Shown: positions 5,729 through 12,660, counted from the first letter of the stretch. The stretch is 15,470 bases of DNA from Flavobacteriaceae bacterium (GCA_029238555.1 JAQWFV010000102.1:1-15470), one strand, 5' to 3'. A program made the numbers and translations. The notes: generated by a model not told the origin, from the sequence alone.

Positions 5729-6385
5729 TTAGAGGATCAAATATAATTTAATTATCTCAATTTTGTCTTCTGGAAGACTTAATATGTTTGATATTTCATG
5801 AAAATCATTAAACAAACCATTTCTAGCTCTTTCTCTGACAATTTTTCCAGCCAATTCTTTATTAAAAAAAGGCAGTCTTTGTAGCTCATATTCAGAAGCG
5901 CTATTGACTGAAATTTTATGTGTTACTGGTGTATCTTGTACAGAAAATGACGCCTTAATTGCTTTTACAACCACGGAATCTAATCCATACACTTGATACA
6001 GTTGATCCATATGAACAAAAGCGCCAAGGGAATTTCTAAACTTTACAATTCGCTCAGAATACACTGGGCCTATTCCGTAAACCCTTTGAAAATCTGAGGC
6101 ATTGGCATGATTGACATCTAAAACTGTCTTTATCGCTTTAGAAGTTAAAACCTTAGAAAGTTGTTTGGGTTGTTTTAGAGCCCTTGAGGAAACTTCGGGC
6201 TCAATGGTCTTATTTATTGTGATAAATTCCTCGGGAAGGTTTTCAATCATCATCACTGCGCTTGTACTAAGGTATGTGTCGTAGCCATAATAAGCCAGAT
6301 GAAGTAGAAAAGTGACACACAAAAAATAGAAAAACCCTTTTCGTTTATATTGATAAGAAACGAAAAGGGTTTTATTATTTTTCAT
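5729..6385 (-). CDS. Membrane-anchored helix-hairpin-helix (ComEA-like) protein
   Basis: This 218-aa protein has one N-terminal transmembrane segment (about residues 18-36) after a basic start (SYQYKRKGF), so the rest should face the periplasm. Two helix-hairpin-helix domains follow, about 90-140 (RVYGIGPVYSERIVKFR) and 158-215 (LQRLPFFNKELAGKIVRERA). Such modules bind DNA without sequence specificity. ComEA, which pulls DNA into the periplasm in competence, has this layout, though with one HhH pair. A role in DNA uptake is inference. The gene starts 41 nt past the AGCS symporter stop. Its first codons contain a perfect 16-bp inverted repeat (6331-6373), and the start codon lies at the foot of another hairpin. 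Confidence 0.85.
   Translation of the reverse strand: MKNNKTLFVSYQYKRKGFFYFLCVTFLLHLAYYGYDTYLSTSAVMMIENLPEEFITINKTIEPEVSSRALKQPKQLSKVLTSKAIKTVLDVNHANASDFQRVYGIGPVYSERIVKFRNSLGAFVHMDQLYQVYGLDSVVVKAIKASFSVQDTPVTHKISVNSASEYELQRLPFFNKELAGKIVRERARNGLFNDFHEISNILSLPEDKIEIIKLYLIL
6331..6373 (-). repeat. Perfect 16-bp inverted repeat inside the HhH gene, terminator-like
   Basis: Bases 6331-6346 are the exact reverse complement of 6358-6373, with an 11-nt loop. On the minus strand the second arm ends in a T run and continues into TCTATTTTTTG, the shape of an intrinsic terminator. It occupies codons 5-18 of the HhH gene, about 50 nt downstream of the symporter stop. It may attenuate readthrough from the symporter gene. 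Confidence 0.75.
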
Positions 6386-6414
6386 AGGTTTTTAATTTAC
6401 ACATAAAAACCTAT
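6384..6414 (-). repeat. 11-bp inverted repeat covering the HhH start codon
   Basis: ATAGGTTTTTA (6384-6394) pairs perfectly with TAAAAACCTAT (6404-6414), loop 9 nt. In the minus-strand RNA the last two bases of the 3' arm are the A and U of the HhH start codon. It begins 12 nt past the symporter stop. It may protect the symporter 3' end or limit initiation on the HhH gene. Confidence 0.65.
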
Positions 6415-6425
6415 AACAGGATGGT

Positions 6426-8042
6426 TTACGCAGCCTGCTTGCTTGTTTTTATATCGGTCATATACTTCTTTAATTCCTTTTTCACTTTTGGAAAAAGAAA
6501 CAGTAAGCCAATCATATTTGGAAATACTAAGGCAAGAATCATAGCGTCTGAAAACTTAATTACAGCGTCTAATGTTGCAGCGGCACCTACCACTACAAAC
6601 AGTAAGAAAAGTATTTTGTACACCGTATCTGCTGTTTTTCCTCTTCCAAATAAATACTTCCATGACTGAAGTCCATAATAAGACCAAGAAATCATGGTTG
6701 AGAAAGCAAAGAGAATAATCGCCACAGTCAACACATATCTAAAACCAGGAATCACTGAATCATAGGCCATAGAGGTAAGATCTACTCCACCTACATAAGT
6801 CCCAGACTCATTTAACAAGACCGTACTTCCAACAGCATTTCCATATTCAAATGCCCCGGTGTCCATGTTAAAGAAAATAATCACCAAAGCAGTCATGGTA
6901 CAAATTACAACCGTATCAATGAAAGGCTCAAGCAAAGCTACAACCCCTTCACTAGCGGGATACTTTGTTTTAACAGCAGAGTGCGCAATGGCTGCAGATC
7001 CTGCTCCAGCTTCATTAGAAAAAGCAGCGCGTTGGAATCCAACAATAATAACACCAACCACTCCACCTATTCCAGCTGCAGGAGTAAAAGCACCTTCAAA
7101 TATCATGGTAAAAGCAGCACCAACATATTGAATGTTAGAAAAGATAATCACCAAAGAGGCTAAGACATATGTCCCTGCCATAAATGGTACAATTTTTTCG
7201 GTGACACTGGCGATTTTTTTAATCCCTCCAATAATCACTATACCCACTAAAATAGCCAAAACAATACCTATAATTACCCCAGTGGCTCCTCCTTGAAGGT
7301 CAAACATAGTAGTCAATTGAACCGCCGCCTGATTAGACTGAAATGCATTACCACCACCAAATGAAGCACCCACGCAAAGAATAGCAAATACTACCCCCAA
7401 AATTTTTCCAAGCACCTTAAAACCCATTTGATCTAGGCCTCTTGAGAGGTAATACATTGGTCCACCATAAACGGTACCATTTTCATCTACATCTCTGTAT
7501 TTTACCCCTAAAGTACATTCTACAAATTTTGTTGACATTCCAATAAGCCCACACACAATCATCCAAAAAGTTGCCCCTGGTCCTCCAAGTGCAATGGCTA
7601 CAGCCACACCTGCAATATTACCCAATCCTACTGTTCCTGAAACCGCTGTTGCAAGGGCCTGGAAATGACTCACTTCTCCTTCTTGACTTTCATCTTTGAT
7701 GGTTCCTGGCAAATCTCCGTCTGCCACATTTAAGTCTGTTTGCTCTACACCGTGATGGTCTAATTCGTCGTATTTACCCCTGACCGTATTAATCGCCAAT
7801 GGAAACTGACTTATACTTGGAAATTTAAAATAAATGGTGAAAAAAGTAGCACCACAAATCAACAGTATTAAAACGATAGGAATATTATACTCCCCTATGG
7901 GGATAGAAGTAAGGACAAAGCCCTCCCACCAACTAGCAAATGGCATAAAAGCGTCGTTCACTTTTTCATCTAAACCTTTTTCTTGCGCTAGGGCAACAAA
8001 AGGAAATAAAAAGCTTGCCAAAAAAGTCAATTTAGTCTTCAT
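6426..8042 (-). CDS. Alanine/sodium symporter family (AGCS) transporter
   Basis: This 538-aa polytopic membrane protein belongs to the alanine or glycine:cation symporter family. The signature runs through residues 128-161 (FQALATAVSGTVGLGNIAG, then GGPGATFWM), and FSNEAGAGSAAIAHSAV is the other hallmark. About ten further hydrophobic spans follow. The family imports alanine or glycine with Na+, which fits a marine bacterium. The N-terminus (MKTKLTFLASFLFPFVALAQ) looks like a cleavable signal sequence, and a hydrophilic stretch at about 86-125 separates the first span from the signature. Length is at the long end of the family because of these. Substrate is not proven. I see no convincing promoter in the 89-nt gap upstream. 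Confidence 0.93.
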   Translation of the reverse strand: MKTKLTFLASFLFPFVALAQEKGLDEKVNDAFMPFASWWEGFVLTSIPIGEYNIPIVLILLICGATFFTIYFKFPSISQFPLAINTVRGKYDELDHHGVEQTDLNVADGDLPGTIKDESQEGEVSHFQALATAVSGTVGLGNIAGVAVAIALGGPGATFWMIVCGLIGMSTKFVECTLGVKYRDVDENGTVYGGPMYYLSRGLDQMGFKVLGKILGVVFAILCVGASFGGGNAFQSNQAAVQLTTMFDLQGGATGVIIGIVLAILVGIVIIGGIKKIASVTEKIVPFMAGTYVLASLVIIFSNIQYVGAAFTMIFEGAFTPAAGIGGVVGVIIVGFQRAAFSNEAGAGSAAIAHSAVKTKYPASEGVVALLEPFIDTVVICTMTALVIIFFNMDTGAFEYGNAVGSTVLLNESGTYVGGVDLTSMAYDSVIPGFRYVLTVAIILFAFSTMISWSYYGLQSWKYLFGRGKTADTVYKILFLLFVVVGAAATLDAVIKFSDAMILALVFPNMIGLLFLFPKVKKELKKYMTDIKTSKQAA

Positions 8043-8131
8043 AATTTAGGAGTGGTTTGTTTAATTTAATGTTAAGAGTAGCAATATCATAAAAAAAAAT
8101 GGCCTAATCAAATAAAGGAGTAGGAAAGCAA

Positions 8132-9136
8132 CTACTGGGCGCACATTTTATTTAATTGCTCAATTTGCTCTGGCCTACCCAGTACAATAAGTTTTCCCTG
8201 TGGAGAAAGCACCAAATCTGCATCTGGATTAATAATATAGTTACCCTCTGGAGTAATATACCCAATTATGGTACATCCAGTCCTTTTTCTTAAATCGAGA
8301 TCCCTCAATGAATTTAATGCGCTAGAACCAGCAAAACGTTCAATGGCAATCTCTTCTAAGTTGGTATTCTTTTTTCCATCTGTAGAAAGCTTATCCATAA
8401 AGGTGATTAGATCAGGAATAACTACTAAAGACGCCATATGGTCCCCTCCTATTCTGTCTGGCATAATCACTTTATTGGCACCCGCCAGAGACAATTTCTT
8501 TTCTGATCCAATCTCAGAGGCCCTGGAAATAATAAATAAGTTTGTGTTAAGCTGTCTTGCAGACAACACCACGAATAAATTAGCAGCATCACTTGGAAGT
8601 GTACATATAAGGTATTGCGCCTTGTGAATTCCTGCAGCCTCCAATACCTCATCTTCGTTGGCGTCTCCCTTGATAAAAAGCACTTCATCTTCATATTTTT
8701 CGATCACCTCAGGATCATTCTCAATGACCACAAAAGGTTTGTTGTAGGCTTTTAGCCTGGCCACTGCTTGAGCGCCATTTCTTCCATAACCACAAATGAT
8801 CACATGCTTATTCATACTTCGTAATTTATTTTTAACCTTTTTTTTCTTTAAAATTTCTAATGAATTCCTACCTAATATATACTCCGTGACCACAGATAAT
8901 GCAAAGGCAAAAATAAAAACGCTCGAGATAATTAAAAAAATAGTGAAAATCTTAGCGGCATCGTCCAGAGGGCTCACCTCAGAAAAACCAACTGTGGTCA
9001 TAGTTATTACGGTCATGTATACCGCGTCTATCCAAGAATAGTCTGAGAGCATTCTAAAGCCTAGCACCCCTATCGTACTTACTAAAAGTACTAACGATAA
9101 GGCTATGTATATTTTTGATCGGAATAACTTTAACAT
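8132..9136 (-). CDS. Two-TM potassium channel protein with RCK (TrkA-N/TrkA-C) domains
   Basis: This 334-aa protein begins with TM1 (about residues 9-28), a pore helix and filter TMTTVGFSE (TVGF at 48-51), and TM2 (about 62-88), the Ion_trans_2 layout of MthK-like channels. A cytoplasmic RCK domain follows with HVIICGYGRNG (GYGRNG at 116-121) and acidic residues after FVVIEND, a Rossmann nucleotide site. The C-terminal 80 residues resemble TrkA-C. TVGF replaces the classic TVGYG, a variant found in some bacterial channels, so strict K+ selectivity is not certain. The gene starts 8 nt after the PspC-like gene and is cotranscribed with it and the rhodanese gene. An internal methionine (Met108, before NKHVII) could in principle give a soluble RCK form, as known for some RCK channels. 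Confidence 0.9.
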   Translation of the reverse strand: MLKLFRSKIYIALSLVLLVSTIGVLGFRMLSDYSWIDAVYMTVITMTTVGFSEVSPLDDAAKIFTIFLIISSVFIFAFALSVVTEYILGRNSLEILKKKKVKNKLRSMNKHVIICGYGRNGAQAVARLKAYNKPFVVIENDPEVIEKYEDEVLFIKGDANEDEVLEAAGIHKAQYLICTLPSDAANLFVVLSARQLNTNLFIISRASEIGSEKKLSLAGANKVIMPDRIGGDHMASLVVIPDLITFMDKLSTDGKKNTNLEEIAIERFAGSSALNSLRDLDLRKRTGCTIIGYITPEGNYIINPDADLVLSPQGKLIVLGRPEQIEQLNKMCAQ

Positions 9137-9144
9137 GCAAAAAA

Positions 9145-9366
9145 CTATAAATCAAATACAGAATTCCTTTTGGCAAAAAGCAAATCTTTAATGCGGATCC
9201 AAAAAGCAAAAAACAGGTAGAGTGCGAAGCCAAAACCTAAAGTGACAAAGGTTAGATAAATAAATGAAGTCCTTACCACCCTGGCCCGAATACCAATGCG
9301 TTCTGCAATACGCTCACAGACTGTAAATCCGTGTCTTTGAAAAAAATATAGCAGTTTATAAAACAT
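9145..9366 (-). CDS. Small PspC-domain membrane protein
   Basis: This 73-aa protein (start chosen at 9366, MFYKLLYFFQ) contains a PspC-like domain. A short amphipathic N-terminus is followed by CERIAERIGIRARVVRTSFIY and one long hydrophobic segment (LTFVTLGFGFALYLFFAFWI), then a basic tail. PspC proteins of enterobacteria sense envelope stress; in Bacteroidetes small relatives are common and uncharacterised. The chosen ATG overlaps the rhodanese stop by 11 nt (ATGTTTTATAA), a classic coupling arrangement. A longer frame from 9396 would lie inside the rhodanese gene and is less likely. Confidence 0.78.
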   Translation of the reverse strand: MFYKLLYFFQRHGFTVCERIAERIGIRARVVRTSFIYLTFVTLGFGFALYLFFAFWIRIKDLLFAKRNSVFDL

Positions 9367-9670
9367 CGGTGTCTCCGGTCCACTCCATAAAACCACCTAC
9401 TAAGTTATGGGCTGTTTCAAAGCCAACACTCTGCATAATCGCACAGGCTTGTCCGCTTCTGTTCCCAGACCTGCAATAGACATAGTAATTTTTAGACTTG
9501 TCTAATGCTTCTAAACCATCCAAGAAACCTTGTCCCAGAAAAATGTCCAAATGAATGGCGCCAGGAATAATTCCTTCAGATACCTCATCTGCTGTTCTTA
9601 CATCTAATATTGCACTCTTAGGGTCTTCTGCCAATTGTGAAGCCCATGCCTCTTGTGATAAATCTGCCAT
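9356..9670 (-). CDS. Single-domain rhodanese-like protein
   Basis: This 104-aa protein is one complete rhodanese domain. It starts with AILDVRTADEVSEGIIPGAIHLD, the usual first half, and has active-site Cys66 in CRSGNRS followed by VGGFMEW. Such proteins carry a persulfide on the cysteine and transfer sulfur to an acceptor; GlpE-type single-domain enzymes are the nearest comparison. It has no signal peptide, so it should be cytoplasmic. It leads a three-gene minus-strand unit with the PspC-like protein and the channel, and is divergent from marR. Two candidate promoters lie in the 163-nt gap upstream. Confidence 0.93.
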   Translation of the reverse strand: MADLSQEAWASQLAEDPKSAILDVRTADEVSEGIIPGAIHLDIFLGQGFLDGLEALDKSKNYYVYCRSGNRSGQACAIMQSVGFETAHNLVGGFMEWTGDTDVL

Positions 9671-9690
9671 GATTAAATTATTTATTCCCT

Positions 9691-9698
9691 CAAAAATA
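9691..9698 (-). promoter_or_regulatory. Proximal -7 box for the rhodanese operon
   Basis: The minus strand reads TATTTTTG (TAnnTTTG). The predicted start is about 15 nt before the ATG at 9670. The nearest TTG upstream (9730-9728) is 29 nt away, too far for a standard -33, so this is a weaker candidate than 9792-9820. Confidence 0.4.
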
Positions 9699-9803
9699 AG
9701 TGTTTGAGTTGGGAGAAAAAACTATTTCAATTGTGAAGTGGAAAAATAATTAGGCTGACAATAAAAATAATCAAAAAAATGAGGTGACATTCAAAAATAT
9801 TTA

Positions 9804-9811
9804 TACATTTG
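9804..9811 (+). promoter_or_regulatory. -7 box of the marR-yceI promoter
   Basis: TACATTTG matches TAnnTTTG and predicts a start near 9816-9820, so a leader of about 15 nt before the marR ATG at 9834. Only ATG (9779-9781) lies at -33 distance, a poor match. The box overlaps the palindrome by three bases. Confidence 0.6.
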
Positions 9812-9820
9812 TATATACAA
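9809..9820. promoter_or_regulatory. Palindromic operator candidate between marR and the rhodanese operon
   Basis: TTGTATATACAA is a perfect 12-bp palindrome. It overlaps the marR -7 box and start site and the -33 TTG of the divergent promoter. MarR proteins usually bind such sites as dimers and repress their own gene, so autoregulation and shared control of both directions is plausible. Confidence 0.55.
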
Positions 9821-9833
9821 TAATTGTTAATAC

Positions 9834-10280
9834 ATGAATGTAGAAGCGAAAATCAAAACAGACAAATCTATTCCAATTAGGAGTAAAACGATTATTCACC
9901 TGTCCTTGGTTCAAACTAAAATCAATGAAACCATTCACAGTGCCTTAAAACCTTTTGACATTTCACTGCAGCAATTTAATGTTCTGAGAATTCTTAGAGG
10001 TCAAAAAGGGGTGCCTGCTAACCTGAATACCATTAATGAAAGGATGGTTACCAAGATGAGTAATACTACTAGATTGGTAGACAAACTGATTATAAAAGAT
10101 TTTGTGGCCCGCCAAATTTGCGAAAAAAACAGAAGAAAGGTGGAGATTTTTATTACTGAAACGGGACTTGAAGCACTCCATGAAATGGACGCTGTAATGA
10201 CACAAACAGAACATAAACTTTTAGAAGGGTTTACAGAAAATGAACTCACACAACTCAACGATTTACTACATAAACTATAA
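9834..10280 (+). CDS. MarR family transcriptional regulator
   Basis: This 148-aa protein has the MarR layout: N-terminal helix, then a winged helix-turn-helix at about residues 40-110 (SLQQFNVLRILRGQKG, then MSNTTRLVDKLIIKDFVARQ as recognition region and wing NRRKVEIFITETG), then C-terminal dimerisation helices. MarR proteins are usually repressors released by small phenolic, oxidant or lipid ligands. The likely target is its own promoter, with a palindrome at 9809-9820, and the yceI gene 27 nt downstream. The ligand cannot be told. The ATG lacks a Shine-Dalgarno. Confidence 0.92.
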   Translation: MNVEAKIKTDKSIPIRSKTIIHLSLVQTKINETIHSALKPFDISLQQFNVLRILRGQKGVPANLNTINERMVTKMSNTTRLVDKLIIKDFVARQICEKNRRKVEIFITETGLEALHEMDAVMTQTEHKLLEGFTENELTQLNDLLHKL

Positions 10281-10307
10281 TTATTAATCCCTAACAATTT
10301 AAACACT

Positions 10308-10919
10308 ATGAAAAAATTATTTATGACCCTTAGCGCAGTATTAGTTGCCACTTCTATTGCAATCGCAACTCCCTTAAACACTACAGAAAAAACTACTGAG
10401 AAAACAACAACAGCTGTTGAAAAGAAAGTGATTGACACTGAATCGAGTATGATTACTTGGAAGGCCTACAAAGTTACTGGATCTCATGAAGGTACTATTA
10501 ATTTGGCTTCTGGGAACTTAGATTTTAATGGAACTACTTTAACAGGCGGTGCCTTTGTGGTAGACATGACTACCATTAATACTACTGACTTAGAAGGAGA
10601 ATACAAGCAAAAATTAGACGGTCATTTACACTCTGATGATTTCTTTGGTACTGCCACTCACAAAACAGCTTCTTTAGAAATTACGTCTGTAAAAGCTTCC
10701 GGTAAGAATGCGTACGATGCCACTGCTAATCTTACGATCAAAAATATTACCAAAGAAGTAAACTTCACTATCTCCGTATATGGCAGTAAAGCAACAGCGA
10801 GTCTAAAAGTAGACCGCTCTGAGTTTGACGTTCGTTACGGATCTGGTTCCTTTTTTGACAACTTAGGAGACAAAACCATCTATGATGAATTTGACTTGGT
10901 GGTAGACCTACAATTCTAA
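10308..10919 (+). CDS. YceI family protein, secreted
   Basis: This 203-aa protein starts with a signal peptide (MKKLFMTLSAVLVATSIAIA, cleavage near residues 20-21), a Thr/Glu-rich linker, and a YceI domain from about residue 40 (SMITWKAYKVTGSHEGTINLASG in two parts) to the end (YDEFDLVVDLQF). YceI proteins form a lipocalin-like barrel that binds long isoprenoid-type lipids; their cellular role is poorly known. Export to the periplasm is predicted. It lies 27 nt after marR and is probably under its control. A strong terminator follows. Confidence 0.93.
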   Translation: MKKLFMTLSAVLVATSIAIATPLNTTEKTTEKTTTAVEKKVIDTESSMITWKAYKVTGSHEGTINLASGNLDFNGTTLTGGAFVVDMTTINTTDLEGEYKQKLDGHLHSDDFFGTATHKTASLEITSVKASGKNAYDATANLTIKNITKEVNFTISVYGSKATASLKVDRSEFDVRYGSGSFFDNLGDKTIYDEFDLVVDLQF

Positions 10920-10965
10920 GCATCCTTTTAGAATTAAAACAAATCACGCTATGAAATTGTTTAAA

Positions 10966-11000
10966 ATCACAAAGCCTTCAAGGGCTTTGTGATTTTTTTT
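10966..11000 (+). terminator. Intrinsic terminator after yceI
   Basis: ATCACAAAGCC (10966-10976) pairs perfectly with GGCTTTGTGAT (10983-10993), loop TTCAAG, followed by a run of eight T ending at 11000. It insulates the marR-yceI unit from the trp operon. Confidence 0.95.
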
Positions 11001-11031
11001 GCGCAAAGCTTTTATATTCTGTCAGGTTTAC

Positions 11032-11039
11032 TATATTTG
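11032..11039 (+). promoter_or_regulatory. -7 box of the trp operon promoter
   Basis: TATATTTG matches TAnnTTTG. It is the only full match between the yceI terminator and trpL. No TTG lies at -33 distance, so the promoter may be weak or activator-dependent. The predicted start (about 11044-11047) falls on or next to the trpL ATG. Confidence 0.55.
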
Positions 11040-11043
11040 GTAC

Positions 11044-11100
11044 ATGATTCAAAACAATACAAACAATTGGTGGTGGAACAACTTACAACGAACGCTGTGA
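11044..11100 (+). CDS. trpL: trp operon leader peptide
   Basis: An 18-codon frame, MIQNNTNNWWWNNLQRTL, has three consecutive Trp codons (11068-11076) and a TGA at 11098-11100. It lies between the trp promoter box and an intrinsic terminator before trpE. Ribosomes stalled on the Trp codons would leave 11095-11107 free; ribosomes reaching the stop would cover it. Trp is rare, so three in 18 codons at this exact place is strong evidence. It has no Shine-Dalgarno, and the predicted transcript start is at or near its ATG. Confidence 0.9.
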   Translation: MIQNNTNNWWWNNLQRTL

Positions 11101-11143
11101 GCTAAGCATTACTTTGATATATTTTAAAGGCTTGTCTTCACAG
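11095..11143 (+). promoter_or_regulatory. Antiterminator pairing of the trp attenuator
   Basis: CTGTGAG (11095-11101) can pair with TTCACAG (11137-11143, one G-U), and TAAGC (11103-11107) with GCTTG (11130-11134, one G-U). An internal loop of one and two bases separates them. The right-hand strand uses the left arm and loop of the terminator, so the two structures exclude each other. Confidence 0.7.
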
Positions 11144-11160
11144 ACAAGCCTTTTTATTTT
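11126..11160 (+). terminator. trp attenuator terminator
   Basis: AAAGGCTTGTCT (11126-11137) pairs perfectly with AGACAAGCCTTT (11142-11153), loop TCAC, followed by a T-rich run to 11159. It lies 25 nt after the trpL stop and 64 nt before trpE, and should end transcription when tryptophan-charged tRNA is ample. Confidence 0.92.
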
Positions 11161-11181
11161 CAACATCACTTGAATCACTAT

Positions 11182-11189
11182 TATTTTTG
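11182..11189 (+). promoter_or_regulatory. Possible second -7 box between attenuator and trpE
   Basis: TATTTTTG matches TAnnTTTG and would start RNA about 30 nt before trpE, bypassing the attenuator. No TTG is found at the right distance, and such AT-rich motifs occur by chance. Confidence 0.25.
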
Positions 11190-11223
11190 AAACACCCATA
11201 GGAAAGACCGAAAGAACCACATT

Positions 11224-12624
11224 ATGAGTTACGCTTTAAAAACCCATTACAAAAAAATTCTTGCAGACACCATTACACCTGTGAGCGTCTATTTAAAAAT
11301 AAGAGACCGCTACCCGGCCAGTATTTTATTGGAAAGTAGTGATTACCACGCCAACGATAATAGTTTTTCTTATATCTGTTTTAACCCCATTGCACACATT
11401 GAGGTAAAAGACCGTCAGATTACAAAAGCATATCCAGATGGCAGTACGCAAATAACGTCTATTACATCAGAAACAGATATCCCTGCTACGCTCACGGCTT
11501 TTTCACAGGAGTTCACTAGTGAAAAACAAGATTTCAAGTTCATTACACAAGGACTCTTTGGTTTTATGACCTATGACGCCGTGCAGTACTATGAAGACAT
11601 TCAAATCGCAAAAAAAGAAGGGGGACAAGACCTTCCTGAACTGTATTATGCGGTGTACCAAAACGTCATTGCTATTAACCATTTTAATAATGAGGCCTAT
11701 ATTTTTGCACATTGCTATGACCAGCCTAGTAATGTGGCGACCATAGAACAATTAATTGCCGTTAAAAACTTTGCCACCTACCCTTTTAAAACCGAAGGCG
11801 AACCAACTATTAATATTGAGGACGAAGATTATAAAGCACTGGTAGAAACAGCTAAAAAACATTGCCAAAGAGGAGACGTTTTCCAGTTAGTACTCTCCAG
11901 AAGATTTACCCAAAAATTTAGTGGAGATGAGTTTAATGTGTACCGAGCGCTAAGAGCCGTAAATCCCTCTCCTTACCTATTTTACTTTGATTATGGGGAT
12001 TTCAAGATTTTTGGGAGTTCTCCAGAGGCTCAGCTAGTGGTCAAAGATCAGAAAGCAGAAATTCATCCCATTGCAGGCACCTTTAAAAGAACCGGAAACG
12101 ATGAAAAAGACGCCCTACTCGCCAAGGAACTCACAGAAGACCACAAAGAAAATGCAGAGCATGTCATGCTGGTAGACCTAGCGAGAAACGACCTCAGCAG
12201 GCATGGCAAAATGGTCAGGGTAGAAAACTATCGAGAGGTACAGTTTTTTTCTCATGTCATTCACTTGGTGTCTAAAGTCACCGGTATAAAAAAAGCAGAC
12301 ACACCTACTATGAATATAGTGGCAGACACATTTCCTGCTGGGACCCTCAGCGGAGCACCCAAGCACAAAGCCATGGAGCTTATTGAAAAATACGAACCTA
12401 CCCCAAGGGGCTACTACGGAGGCGCCATTGGCTTTATGGATTTTGAAGGCAACTTTAACCACGCCATCATGATCAGAACCTTTTTAAGCAAAAACCATCA
12501 ATTGCAATACCAAGCGGGCGCAGGAATTGTTGCTGCTTCAGATGCAGCTTCTGAATTGCAAGAAACCTATAATAAGTTAGGGGCACTCACCAAAGCATTG
12601 TCCTTAGCAGAAGACATTCAATAA
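11224..12624 (+). CDS. trpE: Anthranilate synthase component I
   Basis: This 466-aa protein converts chorismate to anthranilate using ammonia supplied by TrpG. The N-terminal half has the tryptophan-binding element ILLES (residues 34-38), so feedback inhibition is expected. The C-terminal chorismate-binding half shows HPIAGTFKRTG, ENAEHVMLVDLARND, FPAGTLSGAPK, and GYYGGAIGF with AGAGIVAASD near the end. ILLES plus place in a trp operon distinguish it from the relatives PabB and isochorismate synthase. Length is typical for Bacteroidetes TrpE. Expression is governed by the attenuator just upstream. The trpG start follows 36 nt later. Confidence 0.96.
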   Translation: MSYALKTHYKKILADTITPVSVYLKIRDRYPASILLESSDYHANDNSFSYICFNPIAHIEVKDRQITKAYPDGSTQITSITSETDIPATLTAFSQEFTSEKQDFKFITQGLFGFMTYDAVQYYEDIQIAKKEGGQDLPELYYAVYQNVIAINHFNNEAYIFAHCYDQPSNVATIEQLIAVKNFATYPFKTEGEPTINIEDEDYKALVETAKKHCQRGDVFQLVLSRRFTQKFSGDEFNVYRALRAVNPSPYLFYFDYGDFKIFGSSPEAQLVVKDQKAEIHPIAGTFKRTGNDEKDALLAKELTEDHKENAEHVMLVDLARNDLSRHGKMVRVENYREVQFFSHVIHLVSKVTGIKKADTPTMNIVADTFPAGTLSGAPKHKAMELIEKYEPTPRGYYGGAIGFMDFEGNFNHAIMIRTFLSKNHQLQYQAGAGIVAASDAASELQETYNKLGALTKALSLAEDIQ

Positions 12625-12660
12625 AAAAAGGTATTGGGTATAGACCCTATAAAAGAAAGC

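Larger units (their letters stand above)
9792..9820 (-). promoter_or_regulatory. Distal promoter of the rhodanese operon
   Basis: The minus strand has TTG (9820-9818), an 18-nt spacer and TATTTTTG (9799-9792), an exact flavobacterial promoter. Its -33 TTG is the end of the palindrome at 9809-9820. Transcripts would have a leader of about 115 nt. Confidence 0.6.

Noticed and set aside
9367..9396. Longer start for the PspC-like gene
   Set aside because: It would lie entirely within the rhodanese gene; ATG at 9366 gives a normal-length protein and a coupling overlap.
10001..10438. 145-codon minus-strand frame across marR and yceI
   Set aside because: Antisense to two well-supported genes; its composition mirrors them.
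12636..12647. GGGT/ACCC hairpin between trpE and trpG
   Set aside because: Only four pairs; too weak to claim a role.
12634..12660. Upstream TTG start for trpG adding nine residues
   Set aside because: The added residues are not conserved, and ATG at 12661 gives the standard TrpG N-terminus.
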